Positions 1 to 7,615 of a stretch of 10,887 bases of DNA are shown piece by piece; position 1 is the first letter of the stretch, and every line of letters starts with the position of its first letter. The position numbers were made by a program, and so were the translations under genes. Under the pieces are notes generated by a model that was given only the letters and a program-made list of their open reading frames with translations, had not been told where the DNA came from and searched no databases. The stretch is from Phoronis pallida (Eukaryota; Phoronida; Phoronidae). Location: positions 1-10,887 of the forward strand of contig JAOXYC010223015.1 in NCBI GenBank assembly GCA_028565715.1, given 5' to 3'.

Positions 1-604
1 ACATTGATACGTATAGATAAGGAGAGAGCAAACAAATACTTTTATTGTCAGGAATAGTATTTCTAATATAGTTAGAATCGTAACATGTCTCACGAAAATC
101 AATGGAAACGATCACTATAAGTTGCAAGTTTTTTATGTAGATGTATTATACCCTTCTGTTTTATTCTTGGTAAACAATTTTCCAGAGGCCTAATTTCCTC
201 TTTTGATGGTCAATGTAAAGATTCAACTTTTTAAAGCCAAAAAACAAAAAACATTTGCCTCATAAGACGTCTAATGTTTATCAACTATAATTGTATAGAA
301 AAAAATAATTAAATTGAGACCTTTACGTTTGAATGCCTCAACCTTCAGTCTTAGGTCTAGTTAATTTTTTATGCTAGAACCAAAACGTTTTGATTTCCTT
401 ATTAAAAAAAAAATGGCATATAACATATGCATTCGTTTATGTTCTATATATACCGCAAACAGATTCAATTGTCACAAATATAAAATGTTATTGTTCTATA
501 AACAAATTAATTGCTTCATGAACATTTAGCCGCCGGCGTCGATGGTTTAAAATACGCGTAAACAGGTGGAAATGTAATACAACTCCCCCATACCACCTGT
601 TGTT
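1..604. other. AT-rich intergenic or upstream intron sequence, no gene seen
   Basis: No open frame with recognisable protein content is seen on either strand; the short minus-strand frames here have no family resemblance. A TATATATA run lies at 445-452, about 150 bases before the candidate start codon at 605, and a short GC-rich patch (GCCGCCGGCG) lies near 530-539. Either could belong to a promoter of the gene downstream, but that is inference. I searched the + strand for an exon encoding the hydrophobic anchor expected at the N-terminus of a synaptotagmin and did not find a convincing one. Confidence 0.5.
561..601. repeat. Inverted repeat with paired E-box motifs
   Basis: AACAGGTGG (561-569) is perfectly complementary in reverse to CCACCTGTT (593-601), with a 23-base spacer. 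Each arm contains the E-box CAGGTG/CACCTG. It ends 4 bases before the ATG at 605, which begins a candidate first exon. It could be a paired site for basic helix-loop-helix or Snail-type factors, or a hairpin in a 5' untranslated region. No function is shown by the sequence alone. Confidence 0.4.
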
Positions 605-636
605 ATGTCTAGTAAACAAACAGCATGTCTTCACAG
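605..636 (+). CDS. Candidate first coding exon of the synaptotagmin-like gene
   Basis: An ATG at 605 opens ten codons plus two bases and runs to a good donor, CAG|GTAATT, with the exon ending at 636. The two leftover bases match the phase needed by the acceptor before 1012, so joining gives an open frame beginning MSSKQTACLHR and then the next exon. The call is weak. A phase match occurs by chance one time in three, and the exon has no membrane anchor, whereas vertebrate SYT15 starts with one. A different first exon may lie upstream of the window. Joined to the six exons below it would give a 400-residue protein. Confidence 0.25.
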
Positions 637-1011
637 GTAATTATGGATGTAACAGTACATAAATGGTTGATGTTGACCGTGTCACCGTCGAATGACCGCT
701 CTTGAATTATCATTTGAAAGCATTTTATATTGATTTTATGTAAAGCTGATCCATTATGCTTTAAAATGGTACGCACACAGAAAGGGTGATAATAATTCAT
801 CATTGGTTGCCGGAAACTTTGTTTCCCCATCATTTTATGTAATTCGGCTCCGAAGGCTGGACTAAACCTTCATTGAAAAATCTGCATAAAGTTGATTTGC
901 GCTTTACACAGGCCCAGTTTTTTTGTAACGAACACAGGAAGTCCACAATGCATTGTATACCAATACAGATATTCTAAATTACAACATCTGAACATTCGAT
1001 TCATTTTCCAG

Positions 1012-1290
1012 ATGTCCCACACCCCCTCCCCGACGTGCTGGTAGTCTCCGCCGCCAGGGCAACATATACAGAACCCCAAGTATTCAGAAGCAGTCATCTT
1101 TATCTAAACAGCCCTCTCTGAGTGACCGTCAGAGCCGTCTCGTCAGGTCACTTACTGTTGAGAGTATTCCTGACTTCAGTTTACCGCCTGAGAGAATCCA
1201 ACCATTGAGTCCAGACGAGAAACGCATATCACAATCTTCTTTTCAATATCAGCAAAGTTTTCTGGGAAATGTTCAGCCAGATTTATACAG
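1012..1290 (+). CDS. SYT15: SYT15-like exon: N-terminal linker
   Basis: The acceptor is CATTTTCCAG and the donor is CAG|GTTTGT. The exon enters with the last base of a codon and ends two bases into the codon for Arg. It encodes about 92 residues, rich in Ser, Arg, Gln and Pro, with no domain until QPDLYR, which corresponds to the stretch just before C2A in SYT15. The ATG at 1012 is in another frame and meets TAG after ten codons, so it is not the start. Confidence 0.75.
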
Positions 1291-4200
1291 GTTTGTAAGG
1301 TTGACGTATTTTATTCGAGGAGAAATGCAGTTTCGATTTCGAACGTGTGCATTATTCTTCTGATGGGAATTTTATTTCTTCTCGACCAAGCCAATTCGCG
1401 TATTGTCAATATGGAATTTTTCTTTTAGAATAGTTTCTCGAAATAGACAAAATGACACAACTTGTAGCGCTGTAAATCAGAACATTTTGAAGGTTTCCTT
1501 TTCATATAAAATTGTTCCATTGTAGGATAACTTTTGCATCGTTTTTGCATGTATTTTACCAGGTATTCCGAAGAGGAGGACGAAGGAGATGCCCCACCAT
1601 CTCAGGCTGGTAGACTTTGGTTCTCAGCTGTCTATGACGCGGCTGTCGAACAGTTGTCTGTCAAGCTTGTCAAGGCTAAACACTTACCTGGTAAGACCTT
1701 CATGCTGTTAATTTTTCAGCATGAAGTTATTCCCTAATTTTTTAACATCCTATGTCTACATGTACCCCAATAATTTTACCATCGTGTACGCTTTATAGGT
1801 TCTTAGAGGGTCAATTCACACGATATGTCGCTGGTTAGAAAACTGAAGTAGTAATACTCTTTCAAAATACTTCAGCAGGCGTCACTGTTCCTCGATCGAA
1901 TAACTGTGGATTTTAAACGATTACACCACAAGGTATTATTACAGGTCGTGGAAAAACCAACACTCCCAGAGATCCATTCGTTAAAGTATACCTCCTGCCA
2001 GATGAAAGTACGTGCCATCAGTCCAAAGTCAGAAGAAAGACATTGGCGCCAAAATTCAACGAGTCATTTGTTTTTCAAGTAGGTGAACTAACAAGTGATC
2101 ATATGAAAGGTGCTAGAATTATTACAGGCTTTTATAGCCCTAAATTGAGTTGCGTCATGAAGCTTGACGATGTTTTATGAGTGTGGCTCTCGCGAGGCCA
2201 GACTACCACGGTCTTGGATGATCTCTGCCTTTTTAATGGTACTCCTTCGTCCTATCAGACAAGAACCTTTTCTGAGACAGTGAAACGTTTGCAGAAGTGT
2301 CACAAAACAGATGCGTAATGGCATTAACATATCCATCAATCGTAATGGTCCAGTATGAACTAAAAACTCCAACAAATCTGACACATAACATCTCTACGCT
2401 AAACAACCTTCTAAGATGATTATAATGTTCATTCGACTGGTTGTATATTTGAAATAAAAGTTCTTTGGTTCCTAGTCGGTTAATTTTACTCACTTTTTAT
2501 ACTTTCACCTTCAAAGTCAGACGGCTTCGTTAGAAATGGTGGGTTTTGTTAAACTGCGCAGCCATGTGAGCTTGCGCCGATATTTGAGCGTAGGAATACA
2601 TTTGGTTGTCGAATCACAATATTGTATTAAACAACCTGGAGATCGTGCTATGAACAGAGAGATTGGACAAAATCAATTGCCAGACATGTACAATATTGTG
2701 ATTCGACAACCCAATGTATTCCTACGCTCAAATATCGGCGCAAGCTCACATGCGCAGTCTAACAGAATCCACCATTTCTGACGAAGCCGTCTGACCGAGA
2801 AGGCGAAACTATTAAAAGTGAGTAAAATTAACCGACTAGGCACCAACGAACTTTTAGTTCGATTATAATGTTGGTTTTTAGATCTGTTGATGGCATACTT
2901 TCATCCCGCAGGTTTCCTCAGAAGAAGTCACCAAAAGAACTCTTCGCATGTCTCTATATGATGTAGACAAGAGACGAGTGAGACATTCCTTGGGTCACGT
3001 GTTGGCTCCACTGTGTGAACTAGATCTGTCCCGGAACGATGACGAGGCAGTTATATGGAGAGATCTGGAACCTGCGTCACAGGTTGGGCGAATGAATCTA
3101 AAAAACTTATACTGTTACCCAAATAATATTTCCATAAGAATGAATATCCAGATTCCCTAATTGATATCACAAACACTTGGTTTCCTTTTCCTTACTTGTC
3201 ATGGAATCTGAACAATCGATGTTCCATAATCGGAAAAAAGGTTTATGTTCTCAGCAGGGCAAGTACTGTGATCCAACGGTCAACAATGTCTCATGTCCAC
3301 CTCTTGTTTTTGTTATATCTAGGCCTCGACTTCACTGGGAGAAATCAACGTATCTCTAACCTATGTGCCAACCCTAGAGAAGATCAAGGTTGTTATTCTG
3401 AGAGCGAGGAATCTGAGAAAGTTAGATCTGGATGTAGACACGGGTAAGAATCTAATGGAAGTAGCAATATGCTTTGATAGGGTGTACCAAATAGACCATA
3501 CAGAACGAGTCCTTGTGACCCCTGAGCGGTCACTATCAAAACAATTGAAATCCTCGTTCCAAAATAGGGATGTATTTGAGCGCAAATTACAGGCCCGTGC
3601 GTGGTTTTAAAAATAGACCATCTTTTGAAAGGTTACCCCGAAACAACCTGCGTTTGTGACGGCACCCACACCACCAGCAAAAAGACTCTTTACATGCTTT
3701 CCAAAACTGTCAGCTCTGGCTATTAGTACCTTATAGTTACTTAACATCAAACCAGGTAAAAGTGGGAACAACCACCTTCAATAGGGGGCAGGGCTTGGAA
3801 ATCTTGCTTCATGTAAACGAGGGCCTGTCGTTTTCAAGTGACTTCATCGTTTTTGGGGGCTCTTGGCAACGTGTGTTTGGATAATGCAAGCACGGTGAAA
3901 ATAAAAGGATATTACCTAGTTGCAAGTTAGCTCTTTTATCGAAATAAGAAACGAGTACTACTTCTTTTTAAGCAAGCTACTCCCGAGGTATCGAATAATA
4001 AGCAATGGTGTTTGTTCTAAAAGTGGAGGAAGGTGATATCATATATGTTTTTGTTTGATCATTCAGGTGTCTACGTCAAAGTTCACATGTGCCATGGAAG
4101 AAAACTACAGAAAACAAAGAAAACTGCCGTTCAACGAGGAACGTGCGAACCAGTTTACAACGAGTCCTTCAACTTCGGATTCCAGTCCAAACATCTTGAT

Positions 4201-4404
4201 TCTTGCAATCTCGTCTTCTCCATCATGACCACATCTCATTCTCCACTCTCGCACGATGACGAATACGCGAGAGTTACTGTGGGAGGATTCCTGTTTTCCC
4301 GCGGGGAGGAGCTGATGCATTGGCAGGATATGATTGCGCAGCCAAGAAGTGCCGTCTCAAAATGGCACGCACTCGTCCAGCCAATCACAACGTCCTCTTC
4401 TTGA
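1012..4404 (+). CDS. SYT15: Synaptotagmin-15-like protein, two C2 domains (six exons, 5' end uncertain)
   Basis: The spliced exons are 1012-1290, 1563-1690, 1945-2078, 2912-3082, 3323-3443 and 4067-4404. All have GT-AG borders and compatible phases. The product is a Ser/Arg-rich linker, then C2A (from GRLWFS at 1609), then C2B ending with the synaptotagmin WHxL motif (WHAL). GRLWFS, YLLPDE, VIWRDLE and the RGEELMHW-type C-terminus match SYT15 better than SYT17 or others I recall. Synaptotagmins act in membrane traffic and exocytosis. Here several C2 calcium ligands are missing: C2A keeps the Asp of DPFVK and the pair in YDVDK but lacks the first and last ligands, and C2B lacks the DPxVK and loop-3 Asp residues. 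Calcium-independent function is therefore likely, as known for SYT15. No in-frame Met precedes the linker in its own exon, and a TGA lies at 989-991, so at least one upstream exon must exist. Confidence 0.82.
1563..1690 (+). CDS. SYT15: SYT15-like exon: acidic spacer and start of C2A
   Basis: The acceptor is TTTTACCAG and the donor is CTG|GTAAGA. It completes the Arg codon, then encodes an acidic run (YSEEEDEGD), GRLWFS, and the first C2A strands including SVKLVKAKHLPG. It leaves one base for the next exon. Confidence 0.82.
1945..2078 (+). CDS. SYT15: SYT15-like exon: C2A calcium-loop 1 to mid-domain
   Basis: The acceptor is ATTATTACAG and the donor is CAA|GTAGGT. It encodes DPFVKVYLLPDES, the basic KVRRKT stretch and FNESFVFQ, which are classic C2 strands. 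The first loop reads GRGKTNTPRDPF, so the usual first calcium-binding Asp is replaced. It ends in phase 0. Confidence 0.82.
2079..2450. other. Intron 3, part before the palindrome
   Basis: This is unique intronic sequence between the donor at 2079 and the palindromic element. Overlapping minus-strand frames are present but show no protein family. Apart from the left copy of the 12-base direct repeat at 2418-2429 I see nothing in it. Confidence 0.6.
2451..2860. mobile_element. Foldback or MITE-like palindromic element in intron 3
   Basis: The left arm 2451-2626 is the reverse complement of the right arm 2689-2860, with a 62-base loop. By hand alignment there are about 14 mismatches and one 4-base indel over 172 aligned positions. 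The inner 62 bases of each arm (2565-2626 and 2689-2750) differ at one position only. A perfect 12-base direct repeat, GATTATAATGTT, flanks it at 2418-2429 and 2861-2872. The right copy abuts the arm and the left copy lies 21 bases outside the palindrome, so it may be a target-site duplication with an asymmetric left end. No transposase is present, so the element would be non-autonomous. Long inverted repeats with a long duplication recall foldback or MULE-type elements, but the superfamily is not determined. Short frames crossing it are by-products of the palindrome. Confidence 0.75.
2912..3082 (+). CDS. SYT15: SYT15-like exon: second half of C2A
   Basis: The acceptor is TCATCCCGCAG and the donor is CAG|GTTGGG, phase 0 at both ends. 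It encodes VSSEEVT, the loop-3 segment LYDVDKRRVRHSLGH and VIWRDLEPASQ. Two loop-3 Asp residues remain, but the position usually filled by the last calcium ligand is His in RHSLG. VIWRDLE is a strong SYT15 signature. Confidence 0.85.
3323..3443 (+). CDS. SYT15: SYT15-like exon: start of C2B
   Basis: The acceptor is TTATATCTAG and the donor is ACGG|GTAAGA. It encodes LGEINVSLTYVPTLEK, then IKVVILRARNL, which is the first C2B strand pair after the inter-C2 linker. It leaves one base, which with GT from the next exon makes Gly. Reading into the intron stays open for 55 more codons, but the donor matches consensus well and the next exon continues C2B. Confidence 0.82.
3444..4066. other. Intron 5
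   Basis: This 623-base intron begins GTAAGA and ends ATCATTCAG. It holds no repeat, RNA gene or coding signal that I can support. Confidence 0.65.
4067..4404 (+). CDS. SYT15: SYT15-like terminal exon: rest of C2B and stop
   Basis: It encodes VYVKVHM, the polybasic KLQKTKKT segment, VYNESFNF and the C-terminal helix ending KWHALVQP, then TGA at 4402-4404. The lysine-rich strand corresponds to the polybasic patch that binds acidic lipids in synaptotagmins. The DPxVK Asp is replaced (GVYVKV) and loop 3 reads IMTTSHSP, so C2B has no obvious calcium site. WHAL is the conserved WHxL motif. Confidence 0.87.
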
Positions 4405-4457
4405 GTCTCTTTAGCACTTCCGGTTCAAAATCTCAAATGAATGTATGTTTTATTTGA

Positions 4458-4463
4458 AATAAA
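4458..4463 (+). terminator. Poly(A) signal of the SYT15-like gene
   Basis: AATAAA lies 54 bases after the stop codon and is followed by a T-rich stretch. It gives a very short 3' untranslated region. Confidence 0.65.
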
Positions 4464-4741
4464 CTCTATATTCATATAATATTCAATATCATCCTGCTGA
4501 ATATAAGAAAATATAATTTCGAAAAATCTCCTTCTTAGTACAGAGTAACTTATATTAGAAGTTAAAGTTAATATCCAAGAAAAAATATGGAATGGTAATT
4601 GTTTGGGACCAGGTAAAGGTTGATCAATAATACAGTAGGAGTATTCACAATTTTCGGTAGGCTGAAATTGACAAGGAAAATTTTTTGATGAATGATAAAA
4701 ATGGGAATGCTAATATTTAGATCTAGATGATGTTAAACTAA
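4464..4741. other. Intergenic AT-rich sequence
   Basis: This lies between the end of the SYT15-like gene and the first block of the duplicated LRR region. No gene or repeat is seen. Confidence 0.5.
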
Positions 4742-4860
4742 ATGTCCATTACCGCGAAGGTCACACCATTTGTCTCGTTGCTAATCTGTGTGCACATACT
4801 AATTATGGGTGAAATAAATATTTACTTTATGTTTCTGTTCTTTTATTTTCTAAGTTGAGA
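4742..4860 (+). repeat. Duplicated 3'-end-like block, upstream copy
   Basis: Bases 4742-4815 align without gaps to 7257-7330, at a constant offset of 2515, with 21 mismatches in 74 (about 72% identity); weaker similarity runs on to about 4860. The block has AATAAA at 4813-4818 and then a T-rich tract. The downstream copy follows the LRR stop codon and has ATTAAA at the equivalent place, so the block looks like the end of a 3' untranslated region. Here it has no LRR body before it and may be the relic of a lost gene copy. Confidence 0.6.
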
Positions 4861-5243
4861 CATGGGGCCACAATTGCCAACACAAAAATGTTTAGATCCA
4901 CAATTTGACGTTTCGGTTATTTTTGAGATCCATCACTAAGAGATTTGCACGATATATTTAATCATCGACAAACAAAAAAGACTGCAGCTAAACACTCTGG
5001 TGGTCGGAGTCACCCTGAACATTTCGTGAGATTTACCATGCAAAGGAGCTAATTTGTTTGACTGGAAAATATGATAAAAAACGTTCTCTTTTTAATTTAC
5101 TTTACAAAGACATATCTTAGTTTTACGCAGATATAGATCTTACAAATCGTGCCGACAGCAGTCCTTACATATGTTTCCCTGACACAACAGTTCCGATCAG
5201 TGTACTGTCCCATGTCCAGGAACCTCGTACACAAACATTCAAT
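4861..5243. other. Intergenic sequence before the LRR gene
   Basis: No gene, RNA or clear repeat is seen. At most a few scattered words resemble the equivalent part of the second copy (7371-7615), so the two intergenic parts have diverged or been replaced. Confidence 0.45.
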
Positions 5244-5251
5244 TATAACTA
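5244..5251 (+). promoter_or_regulatory. Possible TATA-like element of the LRR gene
   Basis: TATAACTA lies 57 bases before the conserved leader 20-mer at 5301. In the second copy TATAAAAA lies 55 bases before the same 20-mer. The matched spacing is the only support, since the box itself is weak in AT-rich DNA. Confidence 0.25.
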
Positions 5252-5300
5252 TCAACAATTATCTACAAATTATCTCCAAATAATAGAGGTGAATGCTTGC

Positions 5301-5401
5301 GTAGCCCAAGTTGATTGCATATATTGGACTTTAGAAATGTGCAAATGTAGGTCAAGTCATTATCACACGAAAATTTTCACAGGGTATCTTCTCTTTTCCA
5401 G
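5301..5401 (+). promoter_or_regulatory. Conserved leader segment and probable 5' untranslated exon end
   Basis: GTAGCCCAAGTTGATTGCAT at 5301-5320 recurs exactly at 7671-7690, upstream of the second LRR copy. The segment ends in a textbook donor, CCAG|GTAAGT, at 5401/5402. An acceptor (CTTTTTGTTTAG) ends at 5866, four bases before the LRR start codon. I infer an untranslated first exon spliced over a 465-base intron. The second copy has CAAG|GTATAA at the equivalent place after a T-rich run. Transcript data are not available here, so the exon start is unknown. Confidence 0.5.
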
Positions 5402-5486
5402 GTAAGTAAAATATCTTAAACTGTGCCGTGGTAAATTAATTTTGAAGGCTCGGTAGAAGAGCTTGTGGCAACCTACACGAAGGTAT

Positions 5487-5556
5487 CTCAGTGGGTGCCA
5501 GTTTAAAGTAGTCGATACATCAACCCACTGAGGTCAGTGAGATGATCGTATCGACT
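5487..5556 (+). repeat. Interlocking inverted repeats, pseudoknot-like
   Basis: CTCAGTGGGT (5487-5496) pairs with ACCCACTGAG (5523-5532), and AGTCGATAC (5510-5518) pairs with GTATCGACT (5548-5556). The left arm of the second stem lies in the loop of the first and its right arm lies outside, the a-b-a'-b' order of an H-type pseudoknot. Loops are 13, 4 and 15 bases. The first stem gains two more pairs if one G-U is allowed. It sits in the inferred leader intron of the LRR gene. The pairing is seen directly; RNA folding is inference. Confidence 0.5.
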
Positions 5557-5870
5557 CGTGCAAGATGATTGCATTTTGTGATAGTTATGTTGGGAACCCC
5601 CGACGTTGATAAATCTACATGTAGCATTACTGATCGAGTTATGAAACCGATTGGCTGATGAATTGATGTATAAAACATGCTTGATACGCCAAATACAATC
5701 CTCCCAAAATGGCCTGTTGCATAATGGATTATCGTTTTTGTAACAACTACTTGACACGTAAACACATTTTTCTTCAATCGAACTTTTGATTGCTACGGTT
5801 GGGAACTCATACTTCCATCATTCCTAATTTGAAGATATGTCACTCAATACTATGCTTTTTGTTTAGATAA

Positions 5871-7127
5871 ATGAACATGACTCTCACCAAACCTTCGCTG
5901 CTGTTGCTGTTTTTATACGTATCAGTAGTGATGATGGTCACGACAGCTGCCTTTGATCCCTGTCCCCCAAAGTGTAAGTGTAACGATGACAGAACCTTCG
6001 TCAATTGTAGCAGACTACAACTCACAGAAATTCCAGAAACATTCCCACCAGAAACGACACATCTAGATCTATCGTTCAATGACATAAGTGAAGTACCAAC
6101 AAGCAAGCTATATTATATCTACAACCTGGCTACTCTCGACTTGACTGGCAATAAGTTCACATCCGACTCCATCGAAAAAGATGCATTTTTGTACAATGCC
6201 AAACTGTCAACTATCGACTTGAGTTACAACAATCTGAACGATTTACCAAGGTTGCCAAGCAGCCTTCAAACGCTTTATTTCATACAGACTGGCATCGTGG
6301 AAATACCAGAACTCGCTTTCATGAATGCTACTGAACTCCAAATTCTCGCTCTGAGTAACAATAACATACAACGCCTCCCATCGGGTGTTTTCTCCAAGCT
6401 ACATGTAGTTACTGATCTAAGACTAGAGTTCAACAAAATCACTGATGATGGTTTACCAAGTGGAGTTTTTCTTCCTCTTATATATCTAAGAACTATTTCC
6501 CTCCGATTTAATCAACTCACCAAAGTGCCAGCAGGATTACCACACTTCTTGCAGCATCTCGATCTAGTCGGCAATCGATTCACTATTCTTCCATCAAACA
6601 GTTTTGATGACGTCAGAAAACTTGAAACTCTGGAAGTATGGCAGATGAAAATCAGTGTTATTGAAGACGGTACCTTTGACCACTTGAGTTCACTAACGAT
6701 CTTGGACGCCAATACAAATGCATTGACGAAAATCACCAACGGAACACTGCGTGGTCTTACTTCTCTTAAAACTGTTTACCTGAGCCTTAACAACGTTATT
6801 TTCATTGAAGGAGGGTCTTTTGATTCACTCAAGTCTCTCGAACAACTGTGGCTGGATTTCAACCCTATTCATACTATGTCACCAGTCCTGTTGAGTAATA
6901 CAACCCTGCCTCATTTGTCTGAAGCATTTTTGGCGGGAAGCGCTTGGACATGTGACTGTAAACTTCGTTGGCTGCGAGAACTGGAAGATAGTTCCACCAT
7001 CTTGGATGCACCGCATTTGATGGTTTGTGCCGCACCACAAAAACTGAAGGCAAGCCATTTGATGAACTTCACCCGAGCGATTTTGTTTGCAAGAAGTAAC
7101 GCGTGTCCCAGTGTAATGTACATCTAA
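5871..7127 (+). CDS. Secreted leucine-rich-repeat protein, SLRP-like (chondroadherin/nyctalopin type)
   Basis: This is a complete 418-residue protein in one exon. Residues 1-27 form a signal peptide with a poly-Leu core and TTAA before FDP. The N-terminal cap has Cys31, 35, 37 and 46 (C-x3-C-x-C-x8-C). About 12 LRRs follow to about residue 350, with mixed 20-21, 24 and 26-residue lengths that recall the short-typical pattern of small leucine-rich proteoglycans. The C-terminal cap has Cys361, 363, 386 and 412 with WTCDC. There is no membrane segment, and the protein ends six residues after the last Cys, so it should be secreted. N-glycosylation sequons are at N45, 152, 290, 343 and 399. A C-terminal cysteine cap rather than the SLRP ear repeat fits class IV SLRPs. 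Binding to matrix or a receptor is family inference; no partner is evident. An ATG two codons later (residue 3) could also serve. Confidence 0.9.
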   Translation: MNMTLTKPSLLLLFLYVSVVMMVTTAAFDPCPPKCKCNDDRTFVNCSRLQLTEIPETFPPETTHLDLSFNDISEVPTSKLYYIYNLATLDLTGNKFTSDSIEKDAFLYNAKLSTIDLSYNNLNDLPRLPSSLQTLYFIQTGIVEIPELAFMNATELQILALSNNNIQRLPSGVFSKLHVVTDLRLEFNKITDDGLPSGVFLPLIYLRTISLRFNQLTKVPAGLPHFLQHLDLVGNRFTILPSNSFDDVRKLETLEVWQMKISVIEDGTFDHLSSLTILDANTNALTKITNGTLRGLTSLKTVYLSLNNVIFIEGGSFDSLKSLEQLWLDFNPIHTMSPVLLSNTTLPHLSEAFLAGSAWTCDCKLRWLRELEDSSTILDAPHLMVCAAPQKLKASHLMNFTRAILFARSNACPSVMYI

Positions 7128-7256
7128 CTACATCAATCTTCAGGAGATGCTATTTCGATGCGAATATAGGGCACATATTTGAACAGAAAAAAAACAGAAT
7201 ACCAATGTTAATTACACAAGGGGGATAAACAGTTGTTGCTATAAAACATGAACTTT

Positions 7257-7370
7257 ATGTCAATTACTTTGATGGCCACACTTATTGTCTTATTGCTGAT
7301 CTTCCTGTAAATATTAATGGCGGGTGAAATTAAAAACATTAATTTTGTATCTGTGTGTTCTTTATTGCTT
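7257..7370 (+). repeat. 3' end region of the LRR gene, duplicated block
   Basis: This is the counterpart of 4742-4860 (72% identity over the first 74 bases, no gaps). It starts about 130 bases after the LRR stop codon and contains ATTAAA at 7329-7334, followed by a GT-rich stretch (TCTGTGTGTTC) of the kind found downstream of cleavage sites. It is the best candidate end of the LRR transcript, giving a 3' untranslated region of about 220 bases. Confidence 0.55.
7329..7334 (+). terminator. Candidate poly(A) signal (ATTAAA) of the LRR gene
   Basis: ATTAAA lies about 200 bases after the stop, with a GT-rich element 10-30 bases beyond. No AATAAA lies between the stop codon and this site. The duplicated block upstream has AATAAA at the equivalent position. 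Confidence 0.45.
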
Positions 7371-7615
7371 GGTGGCTCTGTATGCCCACACTATGCATCC
7401 TGAATCATCGTAAACATTCCTTGAAATCTAAACCTGCATTGCAGTTGAGACTTCGCCAACGAGGGTTTTGTAAGAACACAGTAGACAGTACGAGTCAGTG
7501 ACTATATTAAAACCACGATAAAAATTAGAATAGGAATTACCCCGTACAAAATACACATACACTGTACATGCGCTAAATGTAGCAATGTGCTTCATAGAAG
7601 GAACATTTCCGTGAA
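7371..7615. other. Intergenic sequence between the LRR gene and its pseudogene
   Basis: No gene or repeat is supported. It corresponds by position to 4861-5243 but is about 145 bases shorter between the flanking conserved blocks. Confidence 0.4.

Noticed and set aside
609-1097. Minus-strand frames at 609-833 and 870-1097
   Set aside because: There is no domain, signal peptide or splice context; the second is antisense to the exon at 1012-1290.
2536-2781. Plus-strand frame across the intron 3 palindrome, and minus-strand frames at 2175-2493
   Set aside because: They run through inverted-repeat or plain intronic DNA and show no protein family. The repeat of SKINRLGT-like words on opposite strands comes from the palindrome itself.
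3365-3610. Open frame running from the SYT15-like exon 55 codons into intron 5
   Set aside because: The donor GTAAGA at 3444 is strong, the frame beyond it has no C2 content, and the next exon continues C2B in phase. Intron retention is possible but unsupported.
4415-4440. GGTTCAAAATCT resembling a tRNA B box
   Set aside because: No A box or cloverleaf fits upstream, which is coding sequence and the short 3' end of the SYT15-like gene.
5503-6106. Minus-strand frames around the LRR leader intron and gene start
   Set aside because: They are short, overlapping and lack family resemblance; part of the region is antisense to the LRR gene.
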